Below are positions 1 to 6,026 of a stretch of 15,042 bases of DNA, one piece after another. Position 1 is the stretch's first letter. Every line of letters begins with the position of its first letter. The notes under the pieces are model-generated. The model was not told the DNA's origin. It saw only the letters and a list, made by a program, of their open reading frames with translations, and made no database searches. The translations under genes were made by a program, and so were the position numbers. Source of the stretch: Oryzihumus sp036391795 (lineage in GTDB: Bacteria > Actinomycetota > Actinomycetes > Actinomycetales > Dermatophilaceae); assembly GCF_036391795.1 (NCBI RefSeq), contig NZ_DASVZH010000059.1:1-15042 (forward strand), written 5' to 3'.

Positions 1-736
1 CCGCGATCGACTCCCAGCCGGCGGAGCGCACGAGGGAGGTGTCCAGGGAGACCGCGCGCGCACCGGTCGAGCGCAGCAGCGGCAGCGGCACCGCCGGTGC
101 GCAGCAGTGGATGACGGTGGGCCGCTCCCCCGCGGCCGCGAGGACCTCACGCAGCCCGGCTGCGGCGACCTGCGGGTCGACGGCGCGGATCCGGCCGAAG
201 CCGGACATCGTCGGCAGCGACCCGGCCAGCACGCCCGACAGGCCGGGCTCGTCGACCTGGACCACGAAGGAGGCCCCCGGCACCAGCCGCTCGAGGGTGG
301 CCAGGTGCTGGCGCAGCCCCTCGGCGAGTGAGGCGACCAGGTCGCGGCAGGCGCCCTCGTCGGCCACGGCCCGCTCCCCCCGCGTCAGCGACACGGACGA
401 GGCCAGCGTCCACGGCCCGCAGACCTGCACCTTGAGCTCGCCGGTGTAGCCGTCGAAGGCTTCGGCCAGCTCGTCGAGGTCCTCGCGCAGCAGCGCGGAG
501 GTGCGCGAGGCGTCGCGGCCGGGCCGGTCGACCAGGCGCCACCCGGCCGGTTGCAGGTCGACGTGCAGGTCGACCAGCAGGCCCGCGGCGCGGCCGACCA
601 TGTCGGCGCCGGGGCCCCTCGCGGGCAGCTCGGGCAGGTAGGGCAGGTGCGCGTCGGCCAGCAGGTCGCGGACGACCGCCAGGGCCTCGCGGATGGAGGT
701 GCCCGGCCAGGACCCGATGCCGCTCGCTCTGCTCAC
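1..736 (-). CDS. Cobalamin-independent methionine synthase-like protein (MetE C-terminal domain family), 3' end outside window
   Basis: The minus-strand frame opens with GTG at 736 and stays open to the left edge, showing about 245 residues of a protein I expect to be roughly 340 aa. It begins VSRASGIGSWPGTSIREA and continues through LPELPARGPGADMVGRAAGLL and LQPAGWRLVDRPGRD, the typical N-terminus of the stand-alone MetE-like proteins of actinobacteria. Further on, the run VQVDEPGLSGVLAG and the motif TVIHCCA are visible. The H-x-C of that motif matches the zinc-ligand motif of methionine synthases. The family transfers a methyl group to a thiol in the cytoplasm, but these short homologues lack the full MetE N-terminal half, so the true methyl donor is uncertain. 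The gene lies 134 bp downstream of mnmA on the same strand. It appears to have its own promoter, with TAGGCT ending 6 nt before the GTG, so the mRNA is probably leaderless. Family assignment is firm; in vivo role is inferred. Confidence 0.85.
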   Translation of the reverse strand, partial: MSRASGIGSWPGTSIREALAVVRDLLADAHLPYLPELPARGPGADMVGRAAGLLVDLHVDLQPAGWRLVDRPGRDASRTSALLREDLDELAEAFDGYTGELKVQVCGPWTLASSVSLTRGERAVADEGACRDLVASLAEGLRQHLATLERLVPGASFVVQVDEPGLSGVLAGSLPTMSGFGRIRAVDPQVAAAGLREVLAAAGERPTVIHCCAPAVPLPLLRSTGARAVSLDTSLVRSAGWESIA

Positions 737-748
737 GCGGGGAGCCTA
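737..748 (-). promoter_or_regulatory. -10 element of a predicted leaderless promoter for the MetE-like gene
   Basis: On the minus strand TAGGCT (748 down to 743) fits the actinobacterial -10 consensus TANNNT. It is followed by exactly 6 nt and then the GTG start at 736, so transcription should begin at or next to the start codon. No good TTGACA-like -35 is seen at 17-18 bp, and there is no Shine-Dalgarno sequence. The inference rests on spacing and on three similar cases in this window. Confidence 0.5.
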
Positions 749-799
749 ACCGGCGCCGGGGACACCGCCGTCCACCTCCGTGCCGGCCCGGGTCACGAC

Positions 800-830
800 G
801 GCTGGATCCTGCTGCACCATGGCTGGATCC
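800..830. repeat. Pair of 10-bp direct repeats, 21-bp period, upstream of the MetE-like promoter
   Basis: GGCTGGATCC occurs at 800-809 and again at 821-830, within the 134-bp gap between mnmA and the MetE-like gene. The 21-bp period is two DNA helical turns, and the copies lie about 64 and 85 bp upstream of the predicted transcription start. That would suit a dimeric regulator, but two copies of a 10-mer could also be chance. No known operator is recognised. Confidence 0.3.
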
Positions 831-870
831 GCGCGGTCAACCGATCCCGGGAACGGCTGGTCGGAGCCCG

Positions 871-1977
871 TCAGGACGAGCCGGGCTCCGCCGCCTGACG
901 GGCGAGGCTCGCCGCGCTGATGGTGGCGGACCCGAGCACCCGGGTCCCGTCGTACAGGACCACCGACTGGCCCGGGGCGACCCCGCGCAGGCGGCGCTCG
1001 AGCCGCACGTGCACCCGGTCCCCGTCGGGCCACGCGGTGGCGGGGACCTCCTCGCCGTGGGCGCGCACCTGCGCCCCCACCGACACGACCCCGTCCGGCG
1101 CCGGCCCGCACCAGCGGGCATGGTCACCGACGAGGGTGTCGACGCCGAGCAGGTCGGCGGTCCCGACGACGACGGTGTTGCTGCTCGGCTGCACCTGCAC
1201 GACGTAGCGCGGCTGCCCGTCGGCGGCGGGACGGCCCAGGGCCAGGCCCCGGCGCTGGCCGACGGTGTAGGCGTAGGCGCCCTGGTGCTGCCCGACGACG
1301 GTGCCGTCGGTGTCGACGATGTCGCCGGGCTGCTCCCCCAGCCGCTGCGTCAGCCACTTCTTCGTGTCGCCGTCGGCGATGAAGCAGATGTCGTGGCTGT
1401 CGGGCTTCTTCGCGACGGAGAAGCCGCGGTCGGCCGCCTCCTGGCGGATCTGCGGCTTGGTGGTGTCGCCCAGCGGGAAGAAGGAGCGGGCCAGCTGGTC
1501 CTCGGTCAGCACGCCGAGCACGTAGGACTGGTCCTTGGCCATGTCGACCGCGCGGTGCAGCTCGCGGGTGCCGTCGGGACGCTCGACGACCTGGGCGTAG
1601 TGCCCGGTGGCGACGGCGTCGAAGCCAAGCGCGAGCGCCTTGTCGAGCAGCGCGGCGAACTTGATCTTCTCGTTGCAGCGCAGGCACGGGTTGGGGGTGC
1701 GCCCGGCGGAGTACTCCGCGACGAAGTCCTCGACCACGTCGTCCCGGAACCGGGCCGCCATGTCCCAGACGTAGAACGGGATGCCGAGGATGTCGGCGAC
1801 CCGGCGGGCGTCGCCGGCGTCCTCGATGGTGCAGCAGCCACGGGCGCTCTCGCGCAGCGTGGCGGCGCTCTGGGACAGCGCGAGGTGGACGCCGACCACG
1901 TCGTGGCCGGCGTCGAGCATGCGGGCGGCGGCGACCGCGGAGTCGACGCCCCCGCTCATCGCGGCGACGACCCGCAT
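871..1977 (-). CDS. mnmA: tRNA-specific 2-thiouridylase MnmA (TrmU)
   Basis: The 368-residue protein is of normal family length. It uses ATP to adenylate U34 of Lys/Glu/Gln tRNAs in the cytoplasm and replaces the C2 oxygen with sulfur passed on from a cysteine desulfurase. The PP-loop motif AMSGGVDS is at residues 6-13. TPNPCLRCNEKIKF carries C98 and KKPDSHDICFI carries C198, matching the two catalytic cysteines of E. coli MnmA (C102 and C199). ATGHYAQV and KDQSYVL are also family signatures. The frame stays open 73 codons further upstream, but that part is unlike MnmA and lies inside the desulfurase gene. The start is therefore the ATG at 1977, whose A is also the last base of the desulfurase TGA stop (TGATG). 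The one-base overlap implies translational coupling of sulfur donor and acceptor. Very secure. Confidence 0.97.
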   Translation of the reverse strand: MRVVAAMSGGVDSAVAAARMLDAGHDVVGVHLALSQSAATLRESARGCCTIEDAGDARRVADILGIPFYVWDMAARFRDDVVEDFVAEYSAGRTPNPCLRCNEKIKFAALLDKALALGFDAVATGHYAQVVERPDGTRELHRAVDMAKDQSYVLGVLTEDQLARSFFPLGDTTKPQIRQEAADRGFSVAKKPDSHDICFIADGDTKKWLTQRLGEQPGDIVDTDGTVVGQHQGAYAYTVGQRRGLALGRPAADGQPRYVVQVQPSSNTVVVGTADLLGVDTLVGDHARWCGPAPDGVVSVGAQVRAHGEEVPATAWPDGDRVHVRLERRLRGVAPGQSVVLYDGTRVLGSATISAASLARQAAEPGSS

Positions 1978-3188
1978 CAGGCGGGCCGCCTCGAGGAGGT
2001 CGCCACCTGTGCCCGGCGGGCCCGCTCGACGGCTGCCGGGAGCGCGTCGAGGAAGGCCTGCACGTCGGCCTCGGTGGAGGTGTGGCCCAGGGTCAGCCGC
2101 AGCGCACCGCGGGCGTCCTGCTCGGAGACGCCCATGGCCAGCAGCACGTGGCTGGGCTGGGGGACACCGGCCTGGCAGGCCGAGCCGGTGGAGCACTCCA
2201 CGCCGGCCGCGTCGAGCAGGTAGAGCAGGGAGTCACCGTCGCAGCCGGGCACGAGCAGGTGGGCGTTGCCGGGGAGACGGCGCGCGCCGTCGCCGGGCTC
2301 GAAGTCCCCGCTGACCGTGATGTCGTAGCCGGTGGCCAGGGCACCGGCGACCAGCGCGTCGCGCAGCGCGACCAGCCGCGGCGCCTCGGTGTCCAGACGG
2401 GCCGTCGCGGCCTCGACGGCGACCGCGAACCCCCGGATCGCCGGCACGTCGAGGGTGCCGCTGCGCACCTGGCGCTCCTGCCCGCCGCCGTGGCTCAACG
2501 GCATGAGCCTGGCGTCGCGGCGGGCGACCAGTGCACCGACGCCCAGCGGCCCGCCGACCTTGTGGCCGGTGACCGTCATGAGGTCCACCCCGCTGGCCGC
2601 GAAGTCCACCGGCACCTGCCCGAGCGCCTGGACCGCGTCGGTGTGGACCGGGATACCGAGCTCGTGGGCGACCGCGGCGATCTCGGCGACCGGCTGCACG
2701 GTGCCGACCTCGTTGTTGGCCCACATGACGCTGACGAGGGCGACCGACTCGGGGTCGGTGGCGATCGCGGCGCGCACCGTCTCGGGGTGCACCCGGCCCA
2801 GCGCGTCGACCTCCAGCCAGGTGACCTTGGCGCCCTCGTGGGTGACGAGGTGGTCCACGCAGTCCAGGACGGCGTGGTGCTCGACGGCGCTGACGAGCAG
2901 TCGCACGCGGCGGTGGTCGGCCTCGCGCCGGGCGAGGAACGTGCCCTTGACCGCGAGGTTGTCGGACTCGGTGCCGCCGGAGGTGAACAGCACCTCCGAG
3001 GGGCGGGCGCCCAGGGCGCGGGCGATGGCCTCACGCGACTCCTCGACGACCCGCCGGGCCTGCCGACCGGAGGTGTGCAGCGAGGAGGCGTTGCCGACGA
3101 CGGCCATCTGCGCGCTCATCGCCGCGATGGCCTCGGGAAGCATCGGCGTCGTCGCCGCATGGTCGAGGTAGGCAAAGGAGTCGCGCAC
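1977..3188 (-). CDS. iscS: Cysteine desulfurase, IscS/NifS class (aminotransferase class V)
   Basis: This PLP enzyme of 403 aa (from the GTG at 3188) removes sulfur from L-cysteine as a persulfide for tRNA thiolation and Fe-S assembly. The N-terminus reads FAYLDHAATTP. SAVEHHAVLD carries the PLP-stacking His (about 104). TVTGHKVGGPLGVG carries the PLP lysine (about 210). CSTGSACQAG carries the catalytic persulfide cysteine (about 338), as in the SGSAC loop of IscS. I chose the GTG because TAGACT ends 6 nt before it; a TTG two codons upstream (3194) would give 405 aa. There is no convincing Shine-Dalgarno sequence. Its stop overlaps the mnmA start, so MnmA is the likely main client. No scaffold or ferredoxin genes are nearby, so a dedicated Fe-S operon is not suggested. 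As I recall, the M. tuberculosis equivalent is Rv3025c next to Rv3024c. Confidence 0.95.
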   Translation of the reverse strand: MRDSFAYLDHAATTPMLPEAIAAMSAQMAVVGNASSLHTSGRQARRVVEESREAIARALGARPSEVLFTSGGTESDNLAVKGTFLARREADHRRVRLLVSAVEHHAVLDCVDHLVTHEGAKVTWLEVDALGRVHPETVRAAIATDPESVALVSVMWANNEVGTVQPVAEIAAVAHELGIPVHTDAVQALGQVPVDFAASGVDLMTVTGHKVGGPLGVGALVARRDARLMPLSHGGGQERQVRSGTLDVPAIRGFAVAVEAATARLDTEAPRLVALRDALVAGALATGYDITVSGDFEPGDGARRLPGNAHLLVPGCDGDSLLYLLDAAGVECSTGSACQAGVPQPSHVLLAMGVSEQDARGALRLTLGHTSTEADVQAFLDALPAAVERARRAQVATSSRRPA

Positions 3189-3200
3189 CCGCAAAGTCTA
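3189..3200 (-). promoter_or_regulatory. -10 element of a predicted leaderless promoter for iscS-mnmA
   Basis: On the minus strand TAGACT (3200 down to 3195) fits TANNNT and is followed by 6 nt and then GTG at 3188. The +1 would therefore fall on the start codon. The layout matches that of the MetE-like gene (TAGGCT, 6 nt, GTG). No clear -35 is seen at the usual distance (CGGAGG with a 17-nt spacer). Confidence 0.5.
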
Positions 3201-3240
3201 CGGCTGGCCGGTGACCGCCTCCGCCCACAGGCGAGGGCGC

Positions 3241-3276
3241 GGCGCAGGCACACAGCACGGCGCAGGCACACAGCAC
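3241..3276. repeat. Perfect 18-bp tandem repeat, two copies
   Basis: The unit GGCGCAGGCACACAGCAC is at 3241-3258 and repeats without mismatch at 3259-3276. It lies in the 142-bp non-coding gap between the end of etfA and the start of iscS, between the etfA hairpin and the iscS promoter. It is probably a recent slippage or unequal-exchange duplication. No protein in either direction plausibly uses it. Confidence 0.9.
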
Positions 3277-3277
3277 A

Positions 3278-3312
3278 GCGCCCGGCCCGCGAACGAGTCG
3301 CAGACCGGGCGC
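3278..3312 (-). terminator. Hairpin downstream of etfA, probable terminator of the etf operon
   Basis: GCGCCCGG at 3278-3285 is the reverse complement of CCGGGCGC at 3305-3312, an 8-bp GC stem. Within its loop GCGA (3289-3292) can pair with TCGC (3298-3301) around a 5-nt loop, giving a two-part stem. It begins 18 bp past the etfA stop on the transcribed strand. There is no T-run, as is common for actinobacterial terminators, so function is inferred from position and structure. Confidence 0.5.
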
Positions 3313-3330
3313 CGGGGAACGCGGGGTGGC

Positions 3331-4290
3331 TCAGCCCTTGGCGGCCTTGACCGCCTCGGTCGCCTGCGGCAGCACGGTGAACAGGTCACCGACGACGCCG
3401 AAGTCGACGAGCTCGAAGATCGGCGCCTCCTCGTCCTTGTTGACCGCGACGATCGTCTTGGACGTCTGCATGCCGGCGCGGTGCTGGATGGCACCGGAGA
3501 TGCCCGCCGCGACGTACAGCTGCGGGGACACCTGCTTGCCGGTCTGGCCGACCTGGTTGGTGTGGGGGTACCAGCCGGCGTCGACCGCGGCGCGGGAGGC
3601 ACCGACGGCAGCACCGAGGCTGTCGGCGAAGTCCTCCACCTTGGAGAAGTCGCCGCCGGTGCCACGGCCGCCGGAGACCACGATCGCGGCCTCGGTCAGC
3701 TCGGGGCGGCCGGTGGCGGCCTTGGGCTGGCGGTCGGTGATCCTCGCCGTCTTGGCGGCGTCGGAGACGGTGACCTCGACGACCTCGTCGGCGGCCGCAC
3801 CCTGGGCCGCCTCGGGGGCGGCGGAGTTCGGCTTGACCGCGATGATCGGCGTGCCCTTGGTGACGGTCGCCTTGACCGTGTAGGAGCCCGCGAAGACGGA
3901 CTGCGTCGTGGAGACGCCGCCGCCCTCACCGGCCTGCACGTCGACCGCGTCGGTGATGAGGCCGGACTCGGTCTTGATGGCCAGGCGCGCGGCGATCTCC
4001 TTGCCCTCGGCGTTGGAGGGGATGAGCACCGCGGCCGGGGAGGCGGCGGCGACCAGCTGGGCCAGCGCCTCGGCCTTGGGGGCCACGAGGTAGTCGGTGA
4101 CGTCGGCGGACTCGATGCGGTAGACCTTCTCGGCGCCGTACTGGGCCAGGGCCTCCCTGGCCGCCTCGAAACCGGCGCCGATGAAGACGGCGGACGGCTC
4201 CCCGAGGCGGCGGGCGATGGTCAGCAGCTCGGAGGTCGTCTTGCGCACCTCGCCGTCGACGTGGTCGACCAGGACGAGAACTTCAGCCAT
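3331..4290 (-). CDS. etfA: Electron transfer flavoprotein alpha subunit (FixB/EtfA)
   Basis: This 319-residue protein, normal for EtfA, is the FAD-binding subunit of the ETF heterodimer. The dimer takes electrons from acyl-CoA and other flavin dehydrogenases in the cytoplasm and passes them to the membrane quinone pool. It begins MAEVLVLVDHV. The N-terminal Rossmann-like domain is followed by VVSGGRGTGG at about 205-214. The ETF-alpha signature with LYVAAGISGAIQH (residues 258-270), then HRAGM and APIFELVDFGVVGD, forms the FAD site. The frame is open 30 codons upstream, but that stretch overlaps etfB and has no family similarity. The ATG at 4290 has AGAAGGG about 11-12 nt upstream as a ribosome-binding site. 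It follows etfB after 37 bp, as one operon. Very secure. Confidence 0.96.
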   Translation of the reverse strand: MAEVLVLVDHVDGEVRKTTSELLTIARRLGEPSAVFIGAGFEAAREALAQYGAEKVYRIESADVTDYLVAPKAEALAQLVAAASPAAVLIPSNAEGKEIAARLAIKTESGLITDAVDVQAGEGGGVSTTQSVFAGSYTVKATVTKGTPIIAVKPNSAAPEAAQGAAADEVVEVTVSDAAKTARITDRQPKAATGRPELTEAAIVVSGGRGTGGDFSKVEDFADSLGAAVGASRAAVDAGWYPHTNQVGQTGKQVSPQLYVAAGISGAIQHRAGMQTSKTIVAVNKDEEAPIFELVDFGVVGDLFTVLPQATEAVKAAKG

Positions 4291-4327
4291 GAGTAGTGGT
4301 TTCCCTTCTGAAGAATGTGCTGGTCGG

Positions 4328-5110
4328 TCAGATGAACTTCTGCGCGGCCAGGAACTCGGCCAGCTTCGTGCCGCCGTCACCCTCGTCGGTGACGATCTGG
4401 CCCTGCTGGCGCGGCGGGCGCTGCTGGAAGGACTCGACCTTGGTCCAGGCGGCGTCGAGACCGACCTGGGAGGCGTCGACGCCGAGGTCGCCCAGCGACC
4501 ACGTCTCGACCGGCTTCTTCTTGGCGGCCATGATCCCCTTGAACGAGGGGTAGCGCGGCTCGTTGATCTGGTCGGTGACCGACACCAGCGCGGGCAGCGT
4601 GCCCTCGATGGTCTCGGAGGCGGCGTCGCCGTCGCGGCGGATCTTCACCGCGGTGCCCTCGACGGTCAGCTCGGAGGCGAAGGTGACCTGCGGCAGGCCG
4701 AGGCGCTCGGCGAGCATCGCCGGGACGACGCTCATCGTGCCGTCGGTGGAGGCCATGCCGGTCAGCACCAGGTCGGGGGCGCCGATCTTCTTGATCGCCT
4801 CGGCGAGGACCAGCGAGGTGGCGACGGCGTCGGAGCCGTGGATCGCCTTGTCGTTGACGTGGACGCCCTTGTCGGCGCCCATCTGCAGGGCCTTCTTGAC
4901 CGCGTCGGCGGCCTGGTCCGGGCCGACGGTCAGGACGGTGACCTCACCCTCCCCGGCCTCGGCCAGCTTGAGGGCCTCCTCGACGGCGTACTCGTCGAGC
5001 TCAGAGAGCAGGCCGTCGACACCCACCCGGTCGGTGGTGTTGTCGGACTCGTTGAACGTGCGGTCCGACTGTGCGTCGGGCACGTACTTGACGCAGACGA
5101 CGATGTTCAT
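4328..5110 (-). CDS. etfB: Electron transfer flavoprotein beta subunit (FixA/EtfB)
   Basis: This 260-residue protein is the partner of EtfA and the first gene of the pair. It starts MNIVVCVKYVPDAQSDRTF, typical of actinobacterial ETF beta. It carries PDLVLTGMASTDGTMSVVPAMLAERLG at about 112-137 (nucleotide/AMP-binding loop). The ETF-beta signature LPALVSVTDQINEPRYPSFK (172-191) follows, then GIMAAKKKP. The AMP-type beta subunit acts as a non-bifurcating electron carrier in fatty-acid and amino-acid oxidation. I see nothing that would indicate an electron-bifurcating type. GAGGACGG lies rather far upstream of the ATG (about 13 nt), so initiation may be modest. The start region is divergent from the plus-strand methyltransferase gene, the same layout as Rv3029c/Rv3030 in M. 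tuberculosis. Confidence 0.96.
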   Translation of the reverse strand: MNIVVCVKYVPDAQSDRTFNESDNTTDRVGVDGLLSELDEYAVEEALKLAEAGEGEVTVLTVGPDQAADAVKKALQMGADKGVHVNDKAIHGSDAVATSLVLAEAIKKIGAPDLVLTGMASTDGTMSVVPAMLAERLGLPQVTFASELTVEGTAVKIRRDGDAASETIEGTLPALVSVTDQINEPRYPSFKGIMAAKKKPVETWSLGDLGVDASQVGLDAAWTKVESFQQRPPRQQGQIVTDEGDGGTKLAEFLAAQKFI

Positions 5111-5160
5111 GGTCGCAGGCCGTCCTCTTCCGTAGGTTCGTGTGGTTCTCTGCTCGGGTC

Positions 5161-5189
5161 ATCCTGACAGTCCGCTGGGGTGGATTGAA
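5161..5189 (-). promoter_or_regulatory. Possible promoter for etfBA
   Basis: On the minus strand TTCAAT (5189-5184) and CAGGAT (5166-5161) are separated by 17 nt and could be weak -35 and -10 boxes. Transcription would start about 45 nt upstream of the etfB ATG. Both boxes match consensus poorly. This is the best candidate I see in the etfB/methyltransferase gap, not a firm call. Confidence 0.22.
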
Positions 5190-5233
5190 CGCCCCGGACC
5201 CGTGATGCCCGACACCACGATGTTACCCGCCGG

Positions 5234-5260
5234 TAGCATGGCGCCGACCACGATGGAGGT
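5234..5260 (+). promoter_or_regulatory. Possible -10 (TAGCAT) and strong ribosome binding site for the methyltransferase
   Basis: TAGCAT at 5234-5239 fits TANNNT. GGAGGT at 5255-5260 is a near-perfect anti-16S match ending 4 nt before GTG 5265. If the -10 is real, the leader would be about 19 nt. A second TANNNT, TAGGTT, lies at 5133-5138 and would give a leader of about 120 nt. The ribosome site decides the start codon; the promoter call is weak because no -35 is evident. Confidence 0.4.
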
Positions 5261-5264
5261 GACG

Positions 5265-6026
5265 GTGGGCACACCCCAACTGGGCATCACCGGCGAGCGC
5301 ACGGTGCCCGGCATACCGGCGGAGAACTACTGGTTTCGGCGTCATGAGGCGGTGTATGCCGCCCTGCCGGGCTGGGTGCCGCGGCCTCCGCGGCGGGTGC
5401 TCGACGCCGGCTCCGGCGAGGGCTACGGCGTGGCCGCGATGGCGCGTCTGTGGGACGCGGCCGAGGTCGTCGGCGTCGACTACGACGCTGCGGCTGTCAA
5501 GCATGCACGCGGCAGCTACGGCTCGACGCGGTGCTCGTTCGTCCGCGGGCCGCTCACCTCGATCCCGTTGCAGGACAATGGTCTTGACGTGCTGGTGTCA
5601 CTCCAGGTGATCGAGCACATCTGGACCCCGCGCGAGCTGCTCGGCGAGCTGGCCCGGGTCGGGCGACCGGGCGCGACCGTCGTCATCTCCACGCCGAACC
5701 GGCTCACCTTCTCCCCCGGGCTCGAGCGCCGCGAGCGACCTGCCAACCTGTTCCACACGCGCGAGTACGACGCGATGGAGCTGGCCGATCTGGTCGGCGA
5801 GACTGTGGAGGTGGACTCGGTGCTCGGCCTGCACCACGGCCCCCGCCTGACGGCCTGGGAGGCCGCGCACGGCAGCCTCCCGGCGGCCCAGCTCGCCGGT
5901 CCCCCCGAGCGCTGGGAGCCGGTCCTGGCCGACCTCGTCGCGGGGGTCGACGTGGCCGACTTCACCCTCTGCGGCGAGGGCCTCGACGCCAGCCTGGACC
6001 TCGTCGTGGTGGGCCACGTCCGATGA
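5265..6026 (+). CDS. Class I SAM-dependent methyltransferase (Rv3030-like)
   Basis: With the start chosen here the protein is 253 aa. It begins GTPQLGITGERTVPG and IPAENYWFRRHEAVY, the conserved opening of Rv3030-type methyltransferases. SAM-binding motif I is LDAGSGEGYG (46-55). GVDYD supplies the acidic residue for the ribose (about D72), and LQVIEHIWTPRELL is the methyltransferase 11 post-motif. In mycobacteria Rv3030 is placed in methylglucose lipopolysaccharide synthesis, presumably methylating glucose units; that role here is inference from family and from the GH57 neighbour. The GTG at 5265 has a strong GGAGGT (5255-5260) before it. In-frame ATGs at 5253, 5238 and 5220 lack such a site but cannot be excluded, and the frame opens at 5142. 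The stop overlaps the GH57 start by 4 nt (ATGA). Family is secure, start moderately so. Confidence 0.88.
   Translation: MGTPQLGITGERTVPGIPAENYWFRRHEAVYAALPGWVPRPPRRVLDAGSGEGYGVAAMARLWDAAEVVGVDYDAAAVKHARGSYGSTRCSFVRGPLTSIPLQDNGLDVLVSLQVIEHIWTPRELLGELARVGRPGATVVISTPNRLTFSPGLERRERPANLFHTREYDAMELADLVGETVEVDSVLGLHHGPRLTAWEAAHGSLPAAQLAGPPERWEPVLADLVAGVDVADFTLCGEGLDASLDLVVVGHVR

Noticed and set aside
835..840. TTGACC as a -35 box for the MetE-like gene
   Set aside because: No acceptable -10 lies 16-18 nt downstream (GTGCAG), and it is far from the TAGGCT element.
1978..2196. 73-codon N-terminal extension of MnmA
   Set aside because: It lies inside the desulfurase coding region, has no family similarity, and the PP-loop protein begins naturally at MRVVAAMSGGVDS.
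3031..3276. Small minus-strand frame opening with repeated Leu-Cys-Ala-Cys-Ala
   Set aside because: The Cys-Ala repeats are just the 18-bp tandem repeat translated, and the rest overlaps iscS in another frame; not a credible metal-binding peptide.
3241..3276. CRISPR array
   Set aside because: The two units abut directly with no spacers, and no cas genes are present.
4291..4380. 30-codon N-terminal extension of EtfA
   Set aside because: It overlaps the end of etfB. EtfA proteins begin at MAEVLVLVDHV, and a ribosome site precedes that ATG.
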